NCBI GenBank assembly: GCA_017398165.1
Contig: JAFQHB010000118.1
Span: 1 to 22,849, forward strand
Length of the DNA stretch: 22,849 bases
Origin: Bacillota bacterium
GTDB lineage: Bacteria > Bacillota > Dehalobacteriia > UBA4068 > UBA4997
Direction: 5' to 3'
The notes under the pieces were generated by a model that ran no database searches, had not been told where the DNA came from, and saw only the letters and a program-made list of their open reading frames with translations. Position numbers and translations under genes: made by a program. Positions 13,324 through 19,763 of this stretch are shown in pieces (the first letter of the stretch is position 1; each line of letters starts with the position of its first letter).

Positions 13324-15006
13324 ATGACCAAAATCGCTATCGCACAAATGAATGTCCGCGCCGCCCGCCCGGATATCAACCTCCGTACAATGCAGGATTT
13401 CTGCCGCCGTGCCGCCGCAGAGGGCGCCGATCTGCTGATCTTCCCCGAGCTTGCGGTCACCGGCAGCTTCCTCGGCCAATACTGGACTTCACAGGGGCTG
13501 CTGCAGGAATGTCAGAAAGCCAACGAAAAGCTGATCGCAGGCACGGCCAACCTCGGTGATATGGCTATCGTTTTCGGCAGCATCGGGCTGGTGAAAACCC
13601 CGGACGGCAGCCATTCCCCGGCCAGCGCCATCTATGTGGCGCAGCACGGCAAACAGATATCCTCACCGGCAGCGGATTTCCAGCTGACAGTAAACGGCAG
13701 CCCGCTGCACTTTGGCCTGCTGACCGACGGGCAAACCATCGGCGCAGCCCCGATACTGCTGCGGCTGGCGACCTCCTGCTTCGTCCACGACAAGACGCCG
13801 CTTTTCTGGCAGGACTTCGCGAATTTCACCAAAAGCACCGGCAAAACACTGATCTACGCCAACCATGTCGGCGTGCAGGATGCCGGCAAGCCGGTCTACG
13901 TCTATGACGGCGGCAGTGCGGTTTTTGCCCCTGACGGCTCGATGATCGGCGTGGCACAGCAATTCTCGGAAGAACTGCTGATCGTGGATACCGCCAACGC
14001 TTCCCCCATCGAAATCCCGCAAAACGACACCACCGAGGTGCTCTATAACGGCATCGTGGCCGCCATCCGTGATTACTCCGCCAATCTCGGCATTGAGAAA
14101 GTAACCATCGGCCTGTCCGGCGGCATTGATTCCTGCTTGAATGCCTGTCTCTTTACCGCCGCACTCGGCAAGGAAAACGTGCTGGGCATCAATATGCCCT
14201 CCCGTTATAATTGCGACGCCACACGAGAGATCGCAGCCAAGCTGGCGGAAAACCTCGGCATCCGCTATATCGAGCTGCCCATCCAGCAGGCAGTGGATAA
14301 CACCGCCGAACAGCTGGCAGGTGCGGGTCTGCCGCTTTCCGACACTATGCTGGAGAACGTGCAGTCCAGACAACGCGGTGCAGTGCTGCTGGCCGCCGCG
14401 GCGGCTGCCTTTGGCGGGGCGGCCACCTGCAACAGCAACAAAAGCGAGCTGACCGTCGGCTATGCCACTATGTACGGCGATACCACCGGCTATTTCGCCC
14501 CGCTGGGCGATCTGTGGAAGTGCCAGGTGTATGAGCTGGCCAGACACATCTACCAGACGTCCGGCCTCATTCCGCTGGCCGCGCTGGAGATCACCCCCAG
14601 TGCCGAGCTTTCCGACGCCCAGAGCATCGAGCAGGGGCTGGGCGATCCGCTGACCTACGCCTACCACGATTATCTGTTCCGCAGTTGGGTGGAATGGGGT
14701 CAGGACATCAGCGATACCCTCGCTTTCTACAATGACGGCAAGCTGCCGGAGGTCATCGGCTGCGGCCATCAGCAGCTGCGTGAGCTTTTCCCGACCACAC
14801 TCGATTTCATCAAGGACTGCGAACACTGGTGGCAGCTCTTCCGCGGGCTGGGCGCCGCCAAACGCCTGCAAGTGCCGCCGGTACTCTCGCTCTCCCGCCG
14901 CGCCTTTGGCAGCGATATGCCGGAATCCCAGACCGGCGTTTACTTCGACAGCGAATACCGTCTGCAGAAAGCCCGCATGCTGGCCAAAGCCGACAATCTG
15001 ATCTGA
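13324..15006 (+). CDS. nadE: NAD+ synthetase with degenerate N-terminal amidase domain
   Basis: This cytoplasmic enzyme makes NAD+ from nicotinate adenine dinucleotide, ATP and a nitrogen source in the last step of NAD synthesis. It has 560 residues from ATG 13324; a GTG at 13312 overlaps the ribosome site GAAAGGG. Residues 1-225 have the nitrilase/glutaminase fold: Glu42 of the triad is kept in LIFPELAVTG. The loop that should carry the catalytic Lys (KxxLP) is missing, and the expected LICED reads GLLTDG with Thr134 in place of Cys. The synthetase domain (about 236-560) looks intact: ATP-pyrophosphatase loop IGLSGGIDS (262-270), NVQSRQRG, NSNKSELTVGYATMYGD and APLGDLWKCQVYELAR. It may therefore be ammonia-dependent despite its two-domain build. 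A terminator follows directly, so it is monocistronic. Confidence 0.92.
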   Translation: MTKIAIAQMNVRAARPDINLRTMQDFCRRAAAEGADLLIFPELAVTGSFLGQYWTSQGLLQECQKANEKLIAGTANLGDMAIVFGSIGLVKTPDGSHSPASAIYVAQHGKQISSPAADFQLTVNGSPLHFGLLTDGQTIGAAPILLRLATSCFVHDKTPLFWQDFANFTKSTGKTLIYANHVGVQDAGKPVYVYDGGSAVFAPDGSMIGVAQQFSEELLIVDTANASPIEIPQNDTTEVLYNGIVAAIRDYSANLGIEKVTIGLSGGIDSCLNACLFTAALGKENVLGINMPSRYNCDATREIAAKLAENLGIRYIELPIQQAVDNTAEQLAGAGLPLSDTMLENVQSRQRGAVLLAAAAAAFGGAATCNSNKSELTVGYATMYGDTTGYFAPLGDLWKCQVYELARHIYQTSGLIPLAALEITPSAELSDAQSIEQGLGDPLTYAYHDYLFRSWVEWGQDISDTLAFYNDGKLPEVIGCGHQQLRELFPTTLDFIKDCEHWWQLFRGLGAAKRLQVPPVLSLSRRAFGSDMPESQTGVYFDSEYRLQKARMLAKADNLI

Positions 15007-15022
15007 TACAATCCAATCAAAA

Positions 15023-15071
15023 AAACACCGACCCGGCAGAGTGGCCATTTGCCGAGGGTCGGTGTTTTTTT
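15023..15071 (+). terminator. Rho-independent terminator of nadE
   Basis: AACACCGACCC pairs with GGGTCGGTGTT, with an inner GGCA/TGCC, followed by seven T residues. It starts about 17 bases after the nadE stop. Confidence 0.9.
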
Positions 15072-15122
15072 GTTGTTTTGGGAGGAGGGGGGGGGTATAA
15101 GCGAATGCAGCGGCAACAAAAG

Positions 15123-15142
15123 ATAAGAAGCCCGCAGGCTTC
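15123..15142 (-). terminator. Possible weak terminator of the XRE regulator gene
   Basis: Minus-strand GAAGCC-TGCG-GGCTTC stem, then TTATCTTTTG. It lies about 20 bases past the stop of the XRE gene. The T tract is interrupted, so efficiency is uncertain. Confidence 0.45.
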
Positions 15143-15162
15143 CTATTATTAAACCGTATTAT

Positions 15163-15477
15163 TCAGTCGTTGTCATGGCTCATCGCCTTGAGTATTTGGA
15201 TGGCTGCAGATTTCTGACTCGGAGTGAGACAGACCCAACAGTCAAACAGTTCCTTCATATCCGGTGTCAGCTCGACCATATCTGTGTCGGCAAAGAACTG
15301 CGACATAGTGATGCCGAATCCTCTGCATATCGTCTCAAGGGTCGCAACGGAGGGAACTGTATTTCTTCTGAAAATGTTACCAATCGTGGATTGTGCCAAA
15401 CCGCACTCTTTTGATAGTTTGTACTCCGTCCAACCGCGCTCTCGCAATAACTGCCGGAGACGAGCGTGCGTATCCAC
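15163..15477 (-). CDS. XRE-family helix-turn-helix transcriptional regulator
   Basis: A 104-residue DNA-binding protein starting at GTG 15477 after AAGGTGGTGAT, close to the full anti-Shine-Dalgarno complement. Residues about 5-62 form a Cro/CI HTH: RLRQLLRERGWTEYKLSKECGL (helix 1-2), AQSTIGNIFRRNTVPS (recognition helix) and TLETICRGFGITMSQFF. The C-terminal 40 residues (LTPDMKELFDCWVCLTPSQK) have no obvious ligand domain. A good promoter lies just upstream with a small palindrome over its -35 box, which fits autoregulation. It follows, in the same direction, the gene for a one-TM protein. Its targets cannot be told from sequence. Confidence 0.92.
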   Translation of the reverse strand: MDTHARLRQLLRERGWTEYKLSKECGLAQSTIGNIFRRNTVPSVATLETICRGFGITMSQFFADTDMVELTPDMKELFDCWVCLTPSQKSAAIQILKAMSHDND

Positions 15478-15501
15478 AGCATCACCACCTTTCTCATGTC
15501 T

Positions 15502-15530
15502 ATTTTACTTCCAAGTTGAGATATTTTCAA
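15502..15530 (-). promoter_or_regulatory. Promoter of the XRE regulator gene
   Basis: Minus strand: TTGAAA (15525-15530), 17 bases, TAAAAT (15502-15507). GATAT-N7-ATATC straddles the -35 box and may be an operator. The leader to GTG 15477 would be only about 20 bases. Confidence 0.7.
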
Positions 15531-15683
15531 TATATCTGCATATGATTCCACACTCTGACAGTTTTTAGTGAAATCGTTCGCTTTACACCTGCAAATATTC
15601 ATTTGCCGCAGGCAAGTTTGATATACGAATTGATGATTCTCTAAAACGTAAGTAATAGTGCCTATTCATCAAATGAAGAATTG

Positions 15684-16163
15684 TCATCCTTTGTTTTCGG
15701 GAGTATCAGATGATATTTCCCATTTTCCGTTTTTGATTTCGGCGAACCCGTTAACTTTCCATTTGCGTTTAAATGAATCTTCTAACTCTAGTACAAAAGA
15801 GACATAATCTATGTCTTTGATTGGTAAATAAACATAATAGTGTGCATTAGGGAACTGTGATGCTGGAGGAAGCCTATACGCAGGGATTTTTCGTTCAATG
15901 CCATTGAAAGTATACCCGCATAATGCAATAGGTAAGGTACTGATATTATGTATCATAATAACGGGAGCGTATATCGTTTCCTGTTCAAATGTTGCCTGGT
16001 AAGCTCCAATTGCGAGATAAACATCAACAGCATCCTGTAAAGATAACATTTTTTTGTTAATATTATTTTGCTGTATACCAATATACACTGCCCCAATGAA
16101 AGCTAAAAGTGCAACAAAAACGGCCAAAAGGTCACCGATATTTAGCGTAAGATCGATAGTCAT
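15684..16163 (-). CDS. Hypothetical protein with one N-terminal membrane helix
   Basis: I do not recognise this 159-residue protein. A membrane segment covers residues about 11-30 (DLLAVFVALLAFIGAVYIGI), followed by QQNNINKKMLSLQDAVDVYL. The soluble C-terminal part is beta-rich: APVIMIHNISTLPIALCGYTF, YYVYLPIKDIDYVSFVLELED, KRKWKVNGFAEIKNGKWEI. This resembles small proteins in which a TM anchor carries an immunoglobulin-like or sensor domain; from memory, HNISTLPI-type strands occur in TM proteins of accessory regions. The gene is visibly richer in A/T than its neighbours, suggesting transfer. The ATG at 16163 has AAAGGA 11 bases upstream and its own promoter. It is probably co-oriented with, but separately expressed from, the XRE gene. 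Confidence 0.75.
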   Translation of the reverse strand: MTIDLTLNIGDLLAVFVALLAFIGAVYIGIQQNNINKKMLSLQDAVDVYLAIGAYQATFEQETIYAPVIMIHNISTLPIALCGYTFNGIERKIPAYRLPPASQFPNAHYYVYLPIKDIDYVSFVLELEDSFKRKWKVNGFAEIKNGKWEISSDTPENKG

Positions 16164-16205
16164 CTGGTTGTAATTCCTTTCTCCAGTATCGATATGTTAA
16201 GTATT

Positions 16206-16234
16206 ATTTTATCAAAGTTACCTATCAACTTCAA
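16206..16234 (-). promoter_or_regulatory. Promoter of the one-TM hypothetical gene
   Basis: Minus strand: TTGAAG (16229-16234), 17 bases, TAAAAT (16206-16211), about 40 bases upstream of the ATG. Confidence 0.6.
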
Positions 16235-16311
16235 TAGCGACTGAATTATGAAATCCGGGAACAGGATTTATTTGCTGAAACCTAAACTAAACGAATTAAC
16301 GAGAATGCAAC

Positions 16312-16340
16312 AAAAAGGGTAAGTCCGTTAAGACTTACCC
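16312..16340 (-). terminator. Terminator of tRNA-Pro
   Basis: Minus strand GGGTAAGTC and GACTTACCC pair perfectly (9 bp, 5-base loop) and are followed by TTTTTG. It starts one base after the encoded CCA end of the tRNA. Confidence 0.9.
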
Positions 16341-16341
16341 A

Positions 16342-16418
16342 TGGTCGAGGTGACAGGATTTGAACCTGCGGCCTCTGCGTCCCGAACGCAGCGCTCTACC
16401 AAACTGAGCCACACCTCG
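16342..16418 (-). tRNA. tRNA-Pro (anticodon CGG)
   Basis: A complete 77-base cloverleaf reads on the minus strand: acceptor CGAGGTG/CACCTCG, D-arm GGCTCAGTTTGGTAGAGC, anticodon stem CTGCG/CGCAG with loop TTCGGGA (anticodon CGG at 16382-16384), T-arm GCAGG-TTCAAAT-CCTGT, discriminator A and an encoded CCA. It decodes CCG proline codons. It has its own promoter and terminator. Confidence 0.97.
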
Positions 16419-16449
16419 AAAAATATGTTTCTGCAAATGTCTAAGCGAT

Positions 16450-16478
16450 ATTATAGCACACTTCAAGACTAAATGCAA
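16450..16478 (-). promoter_or_regulatory. Promoter of tRNA-Pro
   Basis: Minus strand: TTGCAT (16473-16478), 17 bases, TATAAT (16450-16455), about 32 bases upstream of the mature tRNA 5' end. Confidence 0.75.
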
Positions 16479-16506
16479 TTACTTTCCAAAATTTTTTCGA
16501 AAAGAC

Positions 16507-16535
16507 TTGACATAATTACCCGGTTATGCTACTAT
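16507..16535 (+). promoter_or_regulatory. Promoter of the amino acid ABC transporter operon
   Basis: Perfect TTGACA (16507-16512), 17 bases, TACTAT (16530-16535). It is divergent from the tRNA promoter and predicts a leader of about 140 bases to the lipoprotein start. Confidence 0.65.
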
Positions 16536-16627
16536 TACTTTAACGTGATAAAGCATTAAAATCCCCGACAGCGGTATCAGCCGCACGGCGATATGATGCA
16601 GAATAAATACCGGGCGCACTCTATCAG

Positions 16628-16658
16628 CGCCTGCCCGCCCCATATCCGATCAGGCGGG
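16628..16658 (+). promoter_or_regulatory. Leader stem-loop abutting the ribosome site of the transporter operon
   Basis: Two alternative 6-bp stems share one arm: CCCGCC (16634-16639) with GGCGGG (16653-16658), or CGCCTG (16628-16633) with CAGGCG (16651-16656). Either ends within a few bases of GGAGAAAGG, the ribosome site, so folding could tune translation start. No T-box or known amino acid riboswitch motif is seen. Confidence 0.4.
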
Positions 16659-16679
16659 GAGAAAGGAATGTGGAATATT

Positions 16680-17519
16680 ATGAAAAAACTGATGCTTTTG
16701 CTGAGTGCCGCTCTGATGTGCGGTATGCTGACCGGCTGCGGCGGTGATACCACCGGCGGCGATGATACCCAGACCGGCGAACTGACCGGTTGGGCTTATA
16801 TTGAGGATAAAGGCGAGCTGATCGTCGGCCTTGATGATACCTTTGCACCGATGGGCTTCCGTGATGAGGCCGGCAATCTGGTAGGCTTTGATATCGATCT
16901 GGCCACCGCTGTCGGTGAGGAATTGGGCGTTACCGTTACTTTCCAGCCGATCGACTGGGATTCCAAAGAGCTGGAGCTTTCCAGCAAGCGTATCGACTGC
17001 ATCTGGAACGGTATGTCTGCCACCCCCGCCCGTCAGGAGAGTATGGCGCTGACCAAGAAATACCTGAACAACAAGATCGTCGTTATGACTATGGACGATA
17101 CCATCACCGTTGATACCGCCGAGGATCTGGCTGATCTGAAGATCGCTACCCAGGCACAGAGTGCAGCTCTGGAGACTATGCAGGCTAATGAAGCATGGGC
17201 TGCTTTCGAAGCCAACGTTATGGAATTCCCCACCTATGATGAAGCCATCCTGGCTATGCAGGGCGGCCGCGCCGATGTAATGGTCGTTGACCAGGTACTG
17301 GGCGAGTACAAAAACGCCAATATGGACAGCATTATGACTGTCTGCGATTATAACTTCGGTGATGATTTCTACGCTATCGGCTTCCGTCAGGGCGAGACCG
17401 ATGCTGCCGACAAGGTGAACGAGGCAATCCAGACCCTGATCGATAACGGCCAGGCTGCCGAGATCTCCGAGAAATGGTTCGGCACCAACATCGTTATTCT
17501 GGAAGATTACGCTGAGTAA
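16680..17519 (+). CDS. Polar amino acid ABC transporter, substrate-binding lipoprotein
   Basis: This extracellular solute-binding protein of family 3 captures an amino acid and delivers it to the permease. It has 279 residues from ATG 16680 (an ATG at 16668 is also possible; GGGGAGAAAGGA lies upstream). A lipoprotein signal peptide ends in LTGC with Cys20 as lipid anchor. The mature part shows the family pattern: GELIVGLDDTFAPMGFRDE, GNLVGFDIDLATAVGEELG (the GFDIDL signature), DCIWNGMSATPARQE, DLADLKIATQAQSAALE and GRADVMVVDQVLGEYK. The substrate cannot be set by eye; a cystine- or glutamine-type ligand is plausible. The stop overlaps the permease start as TAATG, so the two are translationally coupled. 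Confidence 0.93.
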   Translation: MKKLMLLLSAALMCGMLTGCGGDTTGGDDTQTGELTGWAYIEDKGELIVGLDDTFAPMGFRDEAGNLVGFDIDLATAVGEELGVTVTFQPIDWDSKELELSSKRIDCIWNGMSATPARQESMALTKKYLNNKIVVMTMDDTITVDTAEDLADLKIATQAQSAALETMQANEAWAAFEANVMEFPTYDEAILAMQGGRADVMVVDQVLGEYKNANMDSIMTVCDYNFGDDFYAIGFRQGETDAADKVNEAIQTLIDNGQAAEISEKWFGTNIVILEDYAE

Positions 17520-18187
17520 TGTCTGAAACAATTACGTACATATCGGCTATAATGCCGGCGCTTATCAAAGGAGCAGAAGTGACCGTCCAGGTCTTTCTGC
17601 TCACTTTGGTGTTTGCTCTGCCGCTGGGTCTGCCTGTCGCACTGGGCAGCAACAGCCGCCTGCTGCCGATCAGACTGTTTTGCCGCGCCTTTGTCTGGGT
17701 GTTCCGCGGCACACCGCTGCTGCTGCAGCTTTTCTTCTTCTTTTATATGCTGCCGATATGGTTTGGCTTTGCGATGGATCCGCTGCCGACGGCAGTCATT
17801 ACTTTCGTGCTGAATTACTCGGCCTATCTGGCCGAGATCTACCGCGGCGGCATCAATTCGATCGACCGCGGCCAGTATGAAGCCGCATCCTGTCTGGGGC
17901 TGAGCCGCTGGCAGACGATGTTCGGCATTATCCTGCCGCAGACGGTATCGCGCATACTGCCTGCCGTCGCCAATGAGATGATCACGCTGGTCAAGGATAC
18001 CTCGCTGGTCTACGTCATCGGCGTGGCCGAGCTGATGAAAGCCTCGCGCGGGGCTGTCAACCGTGATACCGACCCCACCGCCTATCTGGTGGCTGCGCTG
18101 ATCTACCTGCTATTCACCTTTATCCTCACCAAAGTGGCCGACCGCGTCGAAAAACGCTTCTCCCGCCACGAAGCAAGGAGGCAGTAA
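17519..18187 (+). CDS. Polar amino acid ABC transporter, permease
   Basis: An integral membrane subunit of the HisM/GlnP family, 222 residues with about five transmembrane helices. The N-terminal helix region MPALIKGAEVTVQVFLLTL, RGTPLLLQLFFFF (63-75) and the EAA loop beginning EAASCLGLSRW (from 121) and ending ILPQ (138-141) are all typical; the EAA loop contacts the ATPase. Only one permease gene is present, so the channel is probably a homodimer. It starts at the ATG of a TAATG overlap with the lipoprotein gene. The ATPase gene follows three bases after its stop, with AAGGAGG lying inside the permease 3' end. Confidence 0.95.
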   Translation: MSETITYISAIMPALIKGAEVTVQVFLLTLVFALPLGLPVALGSNSRLLPIRLFCRAFVWVFRGTPLLLQLFFFFYMLPIWFGFAMDPLPTAVITFVLNYSAYLAEIYRGGINSIDRGQYEAASCLGLSRWQTMFGIILPQTVSRILPAVANEMITLVKDTSLVYVIGVAELMKASRGAVNRDTDPTAYLVAALIYLLFTFILTKVADRVEKRFSRHEARRQ

Positions 18188-18190
18188 ATC

Positions 18191-18967
18191 ATGGCGGCAA
18201 TTCTCGAAATGCAAAACATCGTCAAGGAATTCGGCAGGCTGCGCGCCCTCGATAAGGTCAGTCTGCACGTCGAACAGGGCGAAACGGTAGCCATCATCGG
18301 GCCCTCCGGCTCCGGCAAGAGCACTCTGCTGCGCTCGGTCAACCGGCTGGAGAAGATAACCTCCGGCGAGATCCGCATAAACGGTGAGCTGATGGTCAGC
18401 TCGCCCTCCGGCAAGGCCGAATATGTATCGGAGCGACAGGTGCGCCGTCTGTGCAGCTCTACCGGTATGATATTCCAGCACTTTCACCTCTTCCCGCATA
18501 TGACGTGTCTGGGCAACATCACCTACGCCCCGATGAAGGTCAAAAAGCAATCGCAGGCACAGGCAGAGGAGACAGCCCACCGTCTGCTGGAGCTGGTCGG
18601 TCTGGCGGATAAAGCCGATAACTGGCCCAGCCAGCTTTCGGGCGGCCAGCAACAGCGCGTCGCCATCGCCCGCGGTCTGGCTATGGAGCCCGAGCTGATG
18701 CTCTTTGACGAGCCGACCTCCGCCCTCGACCCGGAGATCACCGGCGAGGTGCTGGCAGTAATGAAGACTCTGGCCGCCCGCCGTATGACTATGCTGGTGG
18801 TCACGCACGAGATGGGCTTCGCCCGCGAGGTCGCCGACCGTGTCATCTTTATGGCCGACGGCCGCATCATCGAGCAGGGCACACCCGAACAGATATTCGA
18901 AAACCCGCAGACAGAGCGTCTGCAAAACTTCCTGCGCTCCACGCTTTCGGCGCAAAAGAATCAATAA
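18191..18967 (+). CDS. Polar amino acid ABC transporter, ATP-binding protein
   Basis: The cytoplasmic ATPase that drives the transporter, 258 residues, of the GlnQ/HisP type. It has Walker A GPSGSGKST (37-45), Q-loop MIFQHFHLFPHMT, signature LSGGQQQR (149-156), Walker B LMLFDEP (169-175), D-loop SALD and switch His206 in VVTHEMGF. Length and motifs are complete. There is a good ribosome site (AAGGAGG) and a three-base gap from the permease. A strong terminator 8 bases past the stop closes the three-gene operon. Confidence 0.96.
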   Translation: MAAILEMQNIVKEFGRLRALDKVSLHVEQGETVAIIGPSGSGKSTLLRSVNRLEKITSGEIRINGELMVSSPSGKAEYVSERQVRRLCSSTGMIFQHFHLFPHMTCLGNITYAPMKVKKQSQAQAEETAHRLLELVGLADKADNWPSQLSGGQQQRVAIARGLAMEPELMLFDEPTSALDPEITGEVLAVMKTLAARRMTMLVVTHEMGFAREVADRVIFMADGRIIEQGTPEQIFENPQTERLQNFLRSTLSAQKNQ

Positions 18968-18974
18968 AACACTC

Positions 18975-19014
18975 GCGCCCCGGCACTGTACCAGACAGCC
19001 CGGGGCGCTTTTTT
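18975..19014 (+). terminator. Terminator of the ABC transporter operon (possibly bidirectional)
   Basis: GCGCCCCGG (18975-18983) pairs with CCGGGGCGC (19000-19008), then six T. On the minus strand the same hairpin is followed by GAGTGTTTTATTG, so it may also stop transcripts of the small-ORF cluster. Confidence 0.9.
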
Positions 19015-19027
19015 CACGTCTAATATG

Positions 19028-19171
19028 TTAAGCATTTTTGTCAATATATATCTGCAGTGCCCTGATAGCCAGCCACAGCACCCGGATACCCAACACCAGC
19101 CCCACGACCGACAGTATCAACGAAGCATAATTAACTGCCATCGCGAAATATGCCAATATACCCACCGACAT
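19028..19171 (-). CDS. Small membrane protein, 47 residues (paralogue of the 40-residue one)
   Basis: An unannotated-type small ORF with ATG at 19171 and a full AAAGGAGG seven bases upstream. The protein starts MSVGILAYFAMAVNYASLIL, has one hydrophobic helix of about 25-30 residues and ends LAIRALQIYIDKNA. The C-terminal half matches that of the ORF at 19436-19558: G-[IM]-x-V-L-x-LAI-[RK]-AL-x-IYI-x-KN. A single helix with a short charged tail fits small membrane proteins such as type I toxins or modulators of membrane complexes, but no known family is recognised. It is the third ORF of a minus-strand cluster, 63 bases after the 48-residue one. Confidence 0.7.
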   Translation of the reverse strand: MSVGILAYFAMAVNYASLILSVVGLVLGIRVLWLAIRALQIYIDKNA

Positions 19172-19203
19172 AGCCCATCCTCCTTTCAGCAAATCACACA
19201 GAC

Positions 19204-19226
19204 AAAGCCGCCGAGCAAACGGCTTT
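19204..19226 (-). promoter_or_regulatory. Stem-loop between the second and third small ORFs
   Basis: AAAGCCG and CGGCTTT form a 7-bp stem with a 9-base loop, with no T run afterwards. It may moderate readthrough into the third ORF. Confidence 0.4.
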
Positions 19227-19234
19227 ACGGCGCA

Positions 19235-19381
19235 CTACTCTGATTTTTCCGCATCAGCAAGCCATTTTTTTACTTCTGCGATGACGGTTTGATTCTTCTT
19301 TTTGACAATCTGATATTTGTAATACTCCTTACCGATGATTATACCGACTGCCATCCCTGATATGAGATATGCGCTTTCCAT
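19235..19381 (-). CDS. Small membrane-tethered protein, 48 residues
   Basis: A small ORF with ATG at 19381 and AGGAGGG six bases upstream. It begins MESAYLISGMAVGIIIGKEY, with a short hydrophobic N-terminus (about 4-17). A highly charged tail follows (YKYQIVKKKNQ, VIAEVKKWLADAEKSE) that should lie in the cytoplasm. It is not similar to its two neighbours. I do not recognise a family. It lies 54 bases downstream of the 40-residue ORF and is probably on the same transcript. Confidence 0.65.
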   Translation of the reverse strand: MESAYLISGMAVGIIIGKEYYKYQIVKKKNQTVIAEVKKWLADAEKSE

Positions 19382-19435
19382 AACTGTCCCTCCTGCCGAT
19401 TTATGGTGATCTACCGATAAAGTTTTACAAGTATG

Positions 19436-19558
19436 TCAGGAATTTTTGCGGATATAGATAAGCAGTGCCTTTATTGCCAGCACCATCAGTACCCCCATCC
19501 CTGCCAGCAGGAAAAGATTAAAAGCAGTCCACAAAGACTCCCCCACCGATATATCCAT
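19436..19558 (-). CDS. Small membrane protein, 40 residues, first of a three-ORF cluster
   Basis: A small ORF with ATG at 19558 and GAGGAGG nine bases upstream. It starts MDISVGESLWTAFNLFLL, has one transmembrane helix and ends VLAIKALLIYIRKNS. The C-terminal motif AIKALLIYIRKN is shared with the 47-residue ORF (AIRALQIYIDKN), so the two are paralogues flanking an unrelated small ORF. The promoter upstream is near consensus, which together with the strong ribosome site argues for real, possibly abundant, expression. Possible roles include a type I toxin-like or holin-like peptide or a small regulatory subunit; none can be chosen from sequence alone. Confidence 0.7.
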   Translation of the reverse strand: MDISVGESLWTAFNLFLLAGMGVLMVLAIKALLIYIRKNS

Positions 19559-19600
19559 TGTCGAGATCCTCCTCTACACTATCTTTCTCCATCTATTTTC

Positions 19601-19629
19601 ATTATAACAACCAATGCCTTATAAGTCAA
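19601..19629 (-). promoter_or_regulatory. Strong promoter of the small-ORF cluster
   Basis: Minus strand: TTGACT (19624-19629), 17 bases, TATAAT (19601-19606). Eleven of twelve consensus bases match. A direct repeat AATGCCTTA (19613-19621 and 19632-19640) brackets the -35 box and may be an operator. Confidence 0.85.
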
Positions 19630-19763
19630 CGAATGCCTTAAATCCGCCGTTTGGCACACTTTTTTCGCCATTCCCCCGCGAGGCAAGAGGATTTGCCGGG
19701 TATATGTCGAATATGTTTCTTAATATTAGGTATCGTGCAGATATCCAAAAGAATGTGATGTGT

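Noticed and set aside
13663..15048. 461-codon open frame opposite nadE
   Set aside because: It lies antisense to a gene with clear NAD synthetase motifs, has no ribosome site or recognisable domain, and reflects the codon bias of the real gene.
15163..16418. Integrated mobile element with attachment sites at tRNA-Pro
   Set aside because: No integrase and no second copy of the tRNA 3' end (TTCAAATCCTG or CACCTCGACCA) found between nadE and the tRNA. Only composition hints at transfer.
16536..16679. T-box leader before the amino acid transporter
   Set aside because: No GGTGG-containing T-box sequence, no specifier-loop arrangement and no terminator/antiterminator pair are visible.
18110..18964. 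284-codon frame opposite the ABC ATPase
   Set aside because: The plus-strand ATPase motifs are complete; the antisense product resembles nothing.
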